From NCBI GenBank assembly GCA_029248185.1, contig JAQWJV010000011.1, positions 1 through 64,000 on the forward strand: a stretch of 64,000 nucleotides of DNA. The letters are read 5' to 3'. Shown piece by piece: positions 1-6,011 of this stretch. The position numbers and the translations under genes are program-made. The notes under the pieces were generated by a model that was given only the letters and a program-made list of their open reading frames with translations, searched no databases and had not been told where the DNA came from. The stretch is from Flavobacteriaceae bacterium. GTDB taxonomy: Bacteria; Bacteroidota; Bacteroidia; Flavobacteriales; Flavobacteriaceae. The number at the start of each line of letters is the position of its first letter. Position 1 is the first letter of the stretch.

Positions 1-23
1 CTTTGTTTGTGTGATTACCTTCA

Positions 24-242
24 CTAATTAGTTTTAGTAGCGTTTTCTTGTTTTGAGGATTTTCTTCTGATATAAGACTCTTCAGCTAGTATTCCTAAAA
101 GGCTTAATACTCCCCATTTAACAAGTTTACTTTTTTCCCAAGAAGTAAAATCAAAATTTGTCTCTATAGGAAACAAATCAATTGCGCGAAATAGATAAAA
201 AATTAAAATGATTGCTGGATAAAAGAAAACTCTTTTTTTCAT
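24..242 (-). CDS. Small hypothetical membrane protein
   Basis: The product is 72 residues and not recognised. It begins MKKRVFF and has a hydrophobic segment at about residues 5-20, a second weaker one at about 43-53, and a basic C-terminus. The start is supported because the 20 bases before the ATG match the leader found before the other island genes (GAAACCATAAATCAATAATT against AACCATAAATCAATTAAA), here in reverse orientation. Its last codons lie over a sequence resembling the junction hairpin. It is probably an inner-membrane protein encoded by an inverted cassette. No function can be assigned. Confidence 0.5.
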   Translation of the reverse strand: MKKRVFFYPAIILIFYLFRAIDLFPIETNFDFTSWEKSKLVKWGVLSLLGILAEESYIRRKSSKQENATKTN

Positions 243-262
243 AATTATTGATTTATGGTTTC
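240..262 (-). repeat. Cassette leader copy, inverted
   Basis: On the minus strand this reads AACCATAAATCAATAATTAT followed by G, so it ends in the start codon of the small membrane-protein gene at 24-242. It matches the leader in front of the plus-strand island genes at 1197, 1781, 2719, 3699 and 4686. It is the only copy in the opposite orientation. Confidence 0.7.
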
Positions 263-299
263 AATAAATGTAGTGTTTTCTATTTATTGACGTTTTTGG

Positions 300-323
300 T
301 GCTATTTCTTGAAAATAGTAGCA
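300..323. terminator. Hairpin downstream of integrase fragment
   Basis: The arms TGCTATTT and AAATAGtAGCA pair with one bulged base and a short loop, and T-runs flank the stem on the plus strand. It lies just after the stop codon of the recombinase fragment, where the other junctions also carry a hairpin, but its sequence is different. It probably acts as a terminator. Confidence 0.5.
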
Positions 324-330
324 TTTTCTT

Positions 331-552
331 TTAAACTACAGGCATATCATTTTCTGTAAGTTCTGGGATTTCTAAACCCCTTAGATAGGTTAAACTAACA
401 TTTATAGACGAGTGTCCCATTGCCTTTTGTAGCTTGGTTATACTTCCTGTTCTTTTAAAGATATCTATTGCTCCAGAGTGTCTAAATGAATAGATAGTAG
501 TAGTTGCTATAACATCAGGATTAAATCTCTTAAAACGTCTCCAAAGAAGCAT
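331..552 (-). pseudogene. Tyrosine recombinase, C-terminal catalytic fragment
   Basis: The 73-residue reading frame ends with the catalytic half of a phage-type integrase. It has YSFRHSGA, which is the box II arginine-histidine motif, then KAMGHSS, which is the second histidine, and SLTYL, which carries the nucleophilic tyrosine. It ends IPELTENDMPVV. The N-terminal DNA-binding domains and the first catalytic arginine are missing, and in-frame stop codons lie just upstream of the ATG, overlapping the next small gene. A full enzyme of this family has roughly 300-400 residues, so this is a remnant and should be inactive. Its last 12 or so codons recur in degraded form at several junctions further right. 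It resembles Bacteroidota integrases, but the exact subfamily cannot be told. Confidence 0.85.
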
Positions 553-556
553 AAAA

Positions 557-685
557 CTAAAATCGCCCTATTAGATATCCTACTAGAAAAGCTATGAGAA
601 CAAGAACTCGCATTTCCACCCCTAAACTTTTTGCGATTGAATCTACTCTATCTAAATTCCACTCTTTTATTTTTTCTAAATCCAT
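557..685 (-). CDS. Very small single-pass membrane protein
   Basis: This 42-residue frame is too short for usual gene calling. It begins MDLEKIKEWN with an amphipathic, charged N-terminal half, followed by one transmembrane segment (VLVLIAFLVGYLIG) and a short RF tail. It ends five bases from the ATG of the integrase remnant on the same strand. The clean charge-then-membrane pattern suggests a real protein, perhaps a holin-like, toxin-like or phage superinfection peptide. No family was recognised. Confidence 0.45.
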   Translation of the reverse strand: MDLEKIKEWNLDRVDSIAKSLGVEMRVLVLIAFLVGYLIGRF

Positions 686-830
686 AAATCAAAAATACAG
701 AACAGTATGGGAAGAACAGCAGGAACACCAATCAAAATAACCACAGCCATTTAGGGTTACGGAGAAACCTTTACTCGAACCCCTTTTAACAGAGTTTTTT
801 TTGTAGCTATAAATATGTTATATTTACAAT

Positions 831-1007
831 ATGAGTAAGTTTTGGCTAATTGTTGGATATATAACTGGTGTAGGTTGCATAGTTTCTATAATTCTTAGCA
901 TTGTAAATGCGGACTACATTGCAGCAATTGGCATTTCTCTTTTCTTCTATTTTATTTGGCTTACTCCAAATATGGTAAAAATCAAAAATTGGATTAAATC
1001 CTTTTAA
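831..1007 (+). CDS. Very small two-pass membrane protein
   Basis: This 58-residue frame begins MSKFWLIVGY and has two hydrophobic helices, at about residues 4-25 and 29-45, then a basic tail (KIKNWIKSF). Just upstream is TTATATTTAC, close to the Bacteroidota -7 box. A minus-strand frame overlaps it but is low in coherence, so the plus-strand reading is preferred. The product is an unknown inner-membrane protein. Confidence 0.5.
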   Translation: MSKFWLIVGYITGVGCIVSIILSIVNADYIAAIGISLFFYFIWLTPNMVKIKNWIKSF

Positions 1008-1077
1008 GGGGCTAGTTGATTCTTTAGACATAGACGATGTGGATATTAGCTAAAGAATTAAGATGCTTCAAATAGCC

Positions 1078-1219
1078 TTACAATACGTCTTACCAAGAAT
1101 GAAACAAGTTACTGATGAAGTAAGTGAAGATTTGACTTTGTTTAGCAAGTTCTGGAATTTGTAATTGTTTAATAATATTTATAGATTAGATAATTATTAA
1201 CCATAAATCAATTAAAATG
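1078..1219 (+). repeat. Junction repeat copy B (middle module and leader)
   Basis: This copy holds the central module (starting TTACAATACGTCTTACCAAG), the direct-repeat core variant GCAAGTTCTGGAATTT at 1145-1160, an AT-rich stretch with ATTTATAG, and the leader TTAACCATAAATCAATTAAA at 1197-1216. The hairpin and the integrase-tail half found in copies C-E are missing on its left. It leads to an ATG at 1217, in front of hxlR. Confidence 0.75.
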
Positions 1220-1288
1220 GAAGCCTATTCCTTATATTTTAAAAAAATGTGTGTAAAATTTACCATTAAGACTGAAGTAAATGGATAA
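1217..1288 (+). CDS. Possible 23-residue leader peptide upstream of hxlR
   Basis: The ATG placed exactly after the conserved cassette leader opens a 23-codon frame starting MEAYSLYFKK. Its stop TAA at 1286-1288 overlaps the first codons of the HxlR gene at 1281. In every other cassette that ATG is the start of the gene itself, so ribosomes probably enter here and may reach the regulator by translational coupling. It could also be a chance frame in a decayed junction. Confidence 0.3.
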   Translation: MEAYSLYFKKMCVKFTIKTEVNG

Positions 1289-1730
1289 GATTAAATACAA
1301 AAACAGGGACTCTCTATGCGCTTGCAAGGTATCACTTGATATTCTTGGGGACAAGTGGTCCTTAATCATTGTGCGGGATTTATTTAGAAATAAAAACACC
1401 TTTTCCCAATTTCTAAAAGAGTCAAGTGAAGGAATTGCCTCAAATATTCTTATCGACAGATTAAAAAAACTAATTGAATTAAATATTATTGGTTTTGAAC
1501 GAAACCCTGAAGATAAAAAAATTAAAAAGTATTATTTAACCGATAGAGGGGTAGATTTATACAGTATTATTTATGAATTACAGGACTGGACTATTAAGAA
1601 TGTAGATTTCAATCATTCAGCCAATACGGAAAAATGGGAAGAATTAAATACTCTAAAATCAAAGGACTTTGTTATTTCGAGTTATAAAAATGAATATAAA
1701 AAATTAAGACTAGAAGAATTTGGGGTTTAG
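1281..1730 (+). CDS. HxlR family transcriptional regulator
   Basis: The 149-residue protein matches the MarR-related HxlR winged-helix family. It has the typical N-terminus with cysteines at residues 13 and 15, then LDILGDKWSLIIVRDLF, a recognition region around ASNILIDRLKKL, and the wing GFERNPEDKKIKKYYLT. Length is near the family norm of about 110-150. HxlR proteins are dimeric cytoplasmic regulators, and several (HxlR itself, YodB) respond to formaldehyde, quinones or disulfide stress through an N-terminal cysteine. A zinc alcohol dehydrogenase three genes downstream fits an aldehyde or electrophile response, but that link is inferred. The gene sits in the island behind junction copy B, and the repeated leader is a possible operator. 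Confidence 0.88.
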   Translation: MDKIKYKNRDSLCACKVSLDILGDKWSLIIVRDLFRNKNTFSQFLKESSEGIASNILIDRLKKLIELNIIGFERNPEDKKIKKYYLTDRGVDLYSIIYELQDWTIKNVDFNHSANTEKWEELNTLKSKDFVISSYKNEYKKLRLEEFGV

Positions 1731-1733
1731 ACA

Positions 1734-1756
1734 TTTAATTGTTTATTGCAATTAAA
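1734..1756. promoter_or_regulatory. Perfect inverted repeat after hxlR
   Basis: TTTAATTG and CAATTAAA form a perfect 8-bp inverted repeat with a 7-base spacer, just after the hxlR stop and just before the -7 box of the next gene. It may be a weak terminator or an operator for the adjacent regulator. The AT-only arms make the operator reading attractive but unproven. Confidence 0.35.
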
Positions 1757-1763
1757 AATATTG

Positions 1764-1771
1764 TATATTTG
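1764..1771 (+). promoter_or_regulatory. Bacteroidota -7 box (TATATTTG)
   Basis: TATATTTG is an exact match to TAnnTTTG. It is followed by the leader copy at 1781-1800 and the start codon at 1801. No TTG lies at the ideal 19-nt distance; candidates end at 1741 and 1748. Confidence 0.5.
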
Positions 1772-1780
1772 ATTTAACCA

Positions 1781-1803
1781 TAACCATAAACCAATTCAAT
1801 ATG
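1781..1803 (+). repeat. Cassette leader copy (diverged)
   Basis: TAACCATAAACCAATTCAAT followed by ATG is a diverged copy of the leader. It lacks the hairpin, integrase tail and middle module, so hxlR and the gene at 1801 may have travelled as one cassette. Confidence 0.65.
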
Positions 1804-2547
1804 AAAAAAATAACCCTTTTACTCTTTACACTATTAATTTCCTTTTATTCTTTCTCTCAAGAGGCTAGACAAAATTGGGAATATTGGAATACTTGGAAAT
1901 ACACACCAAAAGTTGGTATGAATGAACAATTTGAGAATGCAGCAGCAAAAAAAACAAAAAAGTTTAATTCTGAAAATGATAATTTAATTGTTACATACAA
2001 AATTGTCACTGGACAAGATAACGGAACTTATCTAAGAATTCAACCTTTTCAAAAATCAAAAGATTATGATAAAGACAAATCTAATGAGTTAGAATACTGG
2101 CAAACAAATGTTTCAGAATATGTTGGAAAAGCTGGCGGACAACAAAGGTGGGTAAGAATGCCTTGGGGAGATGTAAACACGGATGGCACACCAAAGAAGT
2201 ATTTAACTCAGCATAGTTATATTATTAAACCAGGAAAAGTTCAAGATTTTAGAAGATGGCAAGAACGAATTGGCAAAATTAATTCAGAAAGAAGACCAGA
2301 AAACGCAAGGGTAATTCTTGCAATTATATCTGGTGGTAACTGGCAGGAATTTATTGTTTTTAATGGATTTGACAAGTACGAAAGTTCACCGAAAAAGTTT
2401 GATACAACCTGGGAAGAAGAATATAATAAAAGATTTGGAGCTAATTCTTGGGATGATGATAGAGAAAGCAGTAGTGAGTCTATTGAAATGCTTATTGGTC
2501 ACCAAGTTCAAACCCTAGAACTTGTAGAAGCTATGATGCCTAATTAA
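1801..2547 (+). CDS. Secreted protein of unknown function (island paralogue 1)
   Basis: The 248-residue product has a signal peptide ending near residue 19 (LISFYSFSQ), so it is exported. The mature part is polar and rich in Trp and Lys, with no catalytic motif that I recognise. It seems built from two similar alpha/beta halves: IVTYKIVTGQDNG in the first and HSYIIKPGKVQDFRRW in the second, which resembles the strand-helix pattern of dimeric alpha-beta barrel proteins. It is more distant from the two secreted proteins that follow than they are from each other. It has its own promoter and leader. The ligand, if any, is unknown. Confidence 0.75.
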   Translation: MKKITLLLFTLLISFYSFSQEARQNWEYWNTWKYTPKVGMNEQFENAAAKKTKKFNSENDNLIVTYKIVTGQDNGTYLRIQPFQKSKDYDKDKSNELEYWQTNVSEYVGKAGGQQRWVRMPWGDVNTDGTPKKYLTQHSYIIKPGKVQDFRRWQERIGKINSERRPENARVILAIISGGNWQEFIVFNGFDKYESSPKKFDTTWEEEYNKRFGANSWDDDRESSSESIEMLIGHQVQTLELVEAMMPN

Positions 2548-2626
2548 TATTTTATAATTATCTGTTACAATTCCTTAAGGGAAATGATTTTTATTAAATA
2601 TTAGTAAAGTAATTTTAGCCAATTTT

Positions 2627-2741
2627 AACGTCACAAATTAACTTTAGTGACGTTTTCTTTTAAACCGCAGGCATATCCTCTTCAGTAAGTTCTGGGATTT
2701 ATTTATATTAGATAATTATTAACCATAAATCAATTAAAATG
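2627..2741 (+). repeat. Junction repeat copy C (short form)
   Basis: It contains hairpin arms AACGTCAC (2627-2634) and GTGACGTT (2647-2654). Next comes the integrase tail, which on the minus strand reads PELTEEDMPAV then stop, and the core GTAAGTTCTGGGATTT at 2685-2700. It ends with TTTATATTAG and the leader TTAACCATAAATCAATTAAA at 2719-2738. Only one direct-repeat core is present and the middle module is absent, as expected if the two cores recombined. Confidence 0.8.
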
Positions 2742-3488
2742 AAAAAAATTATTTTATTATCTTACTTTTTTTCCACAGTAATGTTTGGTCAAAATGTAAT
2801 AGAGATTCATTACAGACATGTTCCAAAAGAGCATATAGCTGAATTTGAAGCTAAAGAAATGAACCATTGGTCTAAAGTCAAACAAAACGCAATTGACAAC
2901 GGCGACATGTTGGCAACTGCCTTTTTTAAGGTAGCTGATGCTGGATTAGTTCAAGATAATACTATGCCCACTCATGCCTTTGTATTAATTTACAAAGATT
3001 TTAAACAATTAGCTGATTCAAAAAATATTTGGTCTAGTGCTGAAGAAGTTTTAGGAATGAATCCAAGTTATATCTCAACAGATGAAATCTCTACTACAAT
3101 GATGATTCAACGATATAAATTAATTGATGAACTTTCACCGCTTAAAGAATTTAAATACGCTGTGTGGAATTATTCAAAACCTAAAAACATGAATGGTTTT
3201 GTTAATGAAAATATTAAACTATGGAAACCTTATTTTGAGAAAAAAGCAGGTAAAAACGGTTTTGCAGGTTGGGGAATTTTAGCACGGGTATATCCTCAAG
3301 GAATGAATGAATCAAGCATCCTAACTTACGACCACTACACTAGTTTAGATAGTGCAATGCAAGCTCTTTCTCCAATGGATTTTGACTCATCAATTTTGTC
3401 TAAATCAAAAATGTCTGAATATGACCCAGATGGTTTTAGATATAGAGTCTTATTAGAGCTACTTCAATTCCAGGGAAGTGTAAACTAA
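2739..3488 (+). CDS. Secreted protein of unknown function (island paralogue 2)
   Basis: The 249-residue product starts with a signal peptide (MKKIILLSYFFSTVMFGQ). Its first half has a strand-helix-strand layout (IEIHYRHVP, then a long helix ending KQNAIDNG, then a strand), and its second half repeats the layout (FKYAVWNYSKP and helix). This looks like a duplicated dimeric alpha-beta barrel fold. K-x-NAIDNG is shared with the protein at 3720 (HKNAIDNG), so the two are paralogues. No active-site residues are recognised. The gene sits between junction copies C and D with its own promoter-leader. Confidence 0.75.
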   Translation: MKKIILLSYFFSTVMFGQNVIEIHYRHVPKEHIAEFEAKEMNHWSKVKQNAIDNGDMLATAFFKVADAGLVQDNTMPTHAFVLIYKDFKQLADSKNIWSSAEEVLGMNPSYISTDEISTTMMIQRYKLIDELSPLKEFKYAVWNYSKPKNMNGFVNENIKLWKPYFEKKAGKNGFAGWGILARVYPQGMNESSILTYDHYTSLDSAMQALSPMDFDSSILSKSKMSEYDPDGFRYRVLLELLQFQGSVN

Positions 3489-3510
3489 ATAAAATACTTT
3501 TTAAAAAACG

Positions 3511-3722
3511 AACGTCACTAATTAACTTTAGTGGCGTTTTCTTTCAAACCATAGGCACATCCTCTTCAGTAACTTCTACAATTCACCTTGACAAGAATGA
3601 AACACGCTACTAATGAAGTAAGTGAAGACTTGCCTTTGTTTGTTTAGTGAGTTCTTGGATTTGTGATTCTTTAATAATAAGTTTATATTTAAGTATTATT
3701 AACCATAAATCAATTTAAAATG
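3511..3722 (+). repeat. Junction repeat copy D (full form)
   Basis: In order it holds hairpin arms AACGTCACTAA (3511-3521) and TTAGTGGCGTT (3528-3538) with one G-T pair, and the integrase tail reading VEVTEEDVPMV then stop on the minus strand. The direct-repeat core follows at 3569, then the middle module, the second core GTGAGTTCTTGGATTT at 3647-3662, TTTATATTTA, and the leader at 3699. The two cores are 78 bp apart. Confidence 0.8.
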
Positions 3723-4454
3723 AAAAAATTATTATTCACTTTTTTACTATTTACATTCGTTGTAACAGCACAAAAAAATATGCCTGTAGGGATGCATTAT
3801 GTTACAGTTGAATCATCAGATGCAAATGAATTAATTGAATTAGAAAAAAACTATTTTTCGAAACTTCATAAAAATGCCATTGATAATGGGGAAAAGATTG
3901 GTTGGGATATGTGGAGACTAGAAAACAGTGCTAACCCTAATCACACTACTTTTTTGTACGTACACTTACAACCATCTTTAGAATCTAATTTTGGAGGCGA
4001 TAATAAAGAAATGTTTCCTGAATCTGAATTATCAATGGCAAAAAAAAGATGGGGTGAACTTGTTGTTAAATCAGAATTCATAATGACTTCTTATAAAGGA
4101 GGATTTGCTCCAATCAATGAAAAACCTGTTAAATATGTTCAATTAAGCTATATGAATGTAAATCCAACAGGTCATTATGATTATGAGCAAATGGAATTAA
4201 AGGATTTTATGCCATCACATAAAAGCAATAAACTTCTTAAAGGTTGGTCTCTTCACAGAATAAATACCCCCCACGCTGAAAGTGAAGATGACTACCTTAC
4301 AGCAAACTTTTTTGAATCAATGGAGGACATTTACAGGAATACAGATGGTGTTGCACAACTTTCAAAACAACAAAAAATGAATTATCAAAAAATTCTTGAC
4401 ATTAGAGAAATGACTAAAGTTGAAGTTTTAAGCCTTGTAATGGGAGTTAGATAA
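3720..4454 (+). CDS. Secreted protein of unknown function (island paralogue 3)
   Basis: The 244-residue product has a signal peptide (MKKLLFTFLLFTFVVTAQ) and a mature part with two alpha/beta halves. The first runs from MHYVTVESSDANELIELE to HKNAIDNGEKIGW and the second from VKYVQLSYMNVNPTGHYD to KGWSLHR. It is paralogous to the protein at 2739, most clearly in the helix ending NAIDNG. A perfect 7-bp inverted repeat (AGAATAA/TTATTCT, 4454-4477) follows the stop and may end transcription. Function is unknown; a periplasmic binding or antioxidant role would be speculation. Confidence 0.75.
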   Translation: MKKLLFTFLLFTFVVTAQKNMPVGMHYVTVESSDANELIELEKNYFSKLHKNAIDNGEKIGWDMWRLENSANPNHTTFLYVHLQPSLESNFGGDNKEMFPESELSMAKKRWGELVVKSEFIMTSYKGGFAPINEKPVKYVQLSYMNVNPTGHYDYEQMELKDFMPSHKSNKLLKGWSLHRINTPHAESEDDYLTANFFESMEDIYRNTDGVAQLSKQQKMNYQKILDIREMTKVEVLSLVMGVR

Positions 4455-4487
4455 GAATAATGTAATTTACTTATTCTCAAAAATACG

Positions 4488-4708
4488 AACGCCTCTAATT
4501 CACTTTAGAGGCGTTTTCTTTTAAAGCACAGGCATATCCTCTTCAGTAAGTTCTACAATACACTTTACCAAGAATGAAACAAGCTGATAATGAAGTAAGT
4601 GTGGACTTGCCTTTGTTTGTTCAGTAAGTTCAGGAAGAAAAACTCGGATTAGAGATATTGTAGATTTTCTTATATTAGTAGCTAATTAACCATAAATCAA
4701 TTAAAATG
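4488..4708 (+). repeat. Junction repeat copy E (full form, perfect hairpin)
   Basis: The hairpin arms AACGCCTCTAA (4488-4498) and TTAGAGGCGTT (4505-4515) pair perfectly over 11 bp. Then come the integrase tail (VELTEEDMPVL and stop on the minus strand), the core at 4546, the middle module and the second core at 4624. An AT-rich promoter with TTATATTAG and the leader at 4686 finish it. Here the whole module stays open on the minus strand, running from PELTEQTKAS through to the tail. Confidence 0.8.
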
Positions 4709-5710
4709 AAGGTAAATGCATACGCTGTAAAAGAACCTAAAGGCAAATTAGTCCCTTTTTCTTATGAATCGGGGGAGTTAAGTCCCGAAAACATCGATAT
4801 TAAAGTTTCCTATTGCGGTCTCTGTCACTCAGACATGAGTATGATGAATAATGATTGGGGAATGACACAATATCCAATTGTTCCAGGTCATGAAATAATT
4901 GGTGAAATAGTTGCAGTGGGAAATGCAGTTAAAAATTTAAAAGTCGGAGATAAAGTAGGTCTAGGCTGGATGTCCTCTTCTTGTATGAGTTGCTCTGAAT
5001 GTATGAGTGGAGACCATAATTTGTGTGGCAATTCAGAAGGTACAATTATTGGAAGACATGGTGGTTTTGCAGAATACGTAAGAAGTCACTGGTCGTGGGC
5101 TATTCCAATTCCAGAGGGTATGGACCTTAGTAAGGCTGGACCCTTATTGTGTGGAGGAATAACTGTATTTAGCCCAATATTTTTATCTAATTTAAAACCA
5201 ACAGACTCTGTGGGAGTAATAGGGATTGGAGGTTTAGGTCATTTGGCTATAAAATTTTTAAAACATTGGGGTTGTGATGTGATAGCATTTAGCTCAAATC
5301 CGTCCAAAAAGGATGAAATCTTATCGATGGGAGCAAATAAGGTAATCAATTCAAAAGACTCTGATGAATTAAAGTCAGTAACAGGAAAATTAAAATTCAT
5401 ACTGAACACAACAAATGTAAGTTTAGACTGGGATTCCTACTTAACTGCTTTATCACCAAAAGGTAAATTACATACTGTTGGAGCAGTCTTAGAACCAATG
5501 GAAATCCCTGCTTTCAGTTTAATTATGGGAGATAAAAGTGTTGGAGGTAGTCCAATAGGAAGTCCAGAAATTATTAGAATAATGCTTGATTTTTGTAATA
5601 GACATAACATTTACCCAAATGTTGAAGAATTCCCAATGGAAGAGGTAAATGAGGCTATAGAACATTTAGAACAAGGTAAAGCACGCTACAGAATAGTTTT
5701 AAAGAATTAA
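4706..5710 (+). CDS. Zinc-dependent NAD(P)-alcohol dehydrogenase, cinnamyl-alcohol dehydrogenase type
   Basis: The 334-residue protein is a medium-chain dehydrogenase/reductase that interconverts alcohols and aldehydes in the cytoplasm. Visible are the catalytic zinc ligands C40 (GLCHSD), H62 in GHE, and a likely third ligand at C149. The structural zinc set is C93, C96, C99 and C107. The Rossmann loop GIGGLGH lies at 173-179. The SSNPSKK stretch after the second strand suggests NADP preference, as in the YahK/CAD branch. It is the last gene of the island. Together with HxlR it suggests handling of reactive aldehydes, which is an inference. The start directly follows the repeated leader. Confidence 0.92.
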   Translation: MKVNAYAVKEPKGKLVPFSYESGELSPENIDIKVSYCGLCHSDMSMMNNDWGMTQYPIVPGHEIIGEIVAVGNAVKNLKVGDKVGLGWMSSSCMSCSECMSGDHNLCGNSEGTIIGRHGGFAEYVRSHWSWAIPIPEGMDLSKAGPLLCGGITVFSPIFLSNLKPTDSVGVIGIGGLGHLAIKFLKHWGCDVIAFSSNPSKKDEILSMGANKVINSKDSDELKSVTGKLKFILNTTNVSLDWDSYLTALSPKGKLHTVGAVLEPMEIPAFSLIMGDKSVGGSPIGSPEIIRIMLDFCNRHNIYPNVEEFPMEEVNEAIEHLEQGKARYRIVLKN

Positions 5711-5846
5711 ACCCCAGGCACATCTAGAGTAAGTTATACCAAGAATGAAAAAAGCTACGAATGAGGTGAGTGTGGACTTGCCTTTGTTTGTTGAGTAAGT
5801 TCTGAGATTTGTTATATTAGCTGTAACTATAAATCAATTAAAAATA
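5711..5846 (+). repeat. Junction repeat copy F with no gene behind it
   Basis: The integrase tail relic begins right at the stop of the dehydrogenase gene, without a hairpin (minus strand: LTLDVPGV then stop). The middle module follows, then the second core GTAAGTTCTGAGATTT at 5795-5810, TTATATTAG, and the leader AACTATAAATCAATTAAAAA. No ATG or reading frame follows, so the promoter-leader drives nothing visible. From 5847 to 5950 nothing recognisable is seen. The two core copies are 66 bp apart here instead of 78. Confidence 0.75.
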
Positions 5847-5950
5847 TACAATCCTATACATTAATCTGACGGCATTAACACTAAACCACTAATAATAGGG
5901 TATTAGAGAGTGGAATTGTTTAAAGAAAATCACAAATGAATAAGGGGTAA

Positions 5951-5994
5951 TCTGATTAACAGTCAGATGCTCTAACCAACTGAGCTAAGGAGGA
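5951..5994 (-). tRNA. Truncated tRNA-Asn(GTT), 5' half only
   Basis: Reading the minus strand from 5994, the sequence TCCTCCTTAGCTCAG gives the acceptor 5' strand and D-arm. TCTGA-CTGTTAA-TCAGA then forms the anticodon stem-loop with anticodon GTT, which is asparagine. Straight after the anticodon stem the sequence becomes TTACCCC and no variable loop, T-arm or GGAGGA acceptor strand follows. The gene is broken at a position (anticodon arm) often used by tyrosine recombinases, with the island on the 3' side. Unless another copy exists, the product cannot be functional. Confidence 0.85.
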
Positions 5995-6011
5995 ATGTTT
6001 TAATTGGTGCG

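Larger units (their letters stand above)
1..5950. mobile_element. Accessory island with cassette-like gene array, left end outside window
   Basis: This stretch is visibly more AT-rich than the rest and holds genes unrelated to each other in function. A tyrosine-recombinase fragment lies near the left, five intergenic junctions share the same repeat architecture, and the right end stops inside a tRNA-Asn gene at the end of the anticodon stem. tRNA genes are the commonest targets of tyrosine-recombinase elements. The first bases of the window resemble the end of the repeat module, so the array probably continues to the left. No complete integrase, replication or conjugation gene is visible, so the element appears decayed or is driven from outside the window. 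The island call is an inference from these combined signs. Confidence 0.7.

Noticed and set aside
708-830. Short frame MGRTAGTPIKITTAI then stop, with a readable continuation
   Set aside because: Too short and interrupted; no family recognised. It may be a relic of a mobile-element protein but cannot be supported.
846-1031. Minus-strand frame of 61 residues
   Set aside because: It is antisense to a plus-strand frame at 831-1007 with a clear two-helix membrane pattern and better promoter placement.
4500-4640. Open minus-strand frame in junction copy E as a separate gene
   Set aside because: It lacks a start and catalytic motifs and is broken in the sister copies; treated as a relic of a recombinase tail.
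1-5846. Junction repeats as a CRISPR array
   Set aside because: Units are long, diverged, contain promoters and are separated by whole genes; no cas genes are seen.
1-5950. Classical integron with attC sites
   Set aside because: No IntI gene is visible, the cassettes carry their own promoters, and the junctions contain integrase-gene relics, unlike attC. The resemblance is limited to structure-conserved hairpins.
5847-5950. 3' half of the tRNA-Asn or an intron
   Set aside because: No T-loop (GTTCGA) or matching acceptor strand was found in this stretch or its complement.
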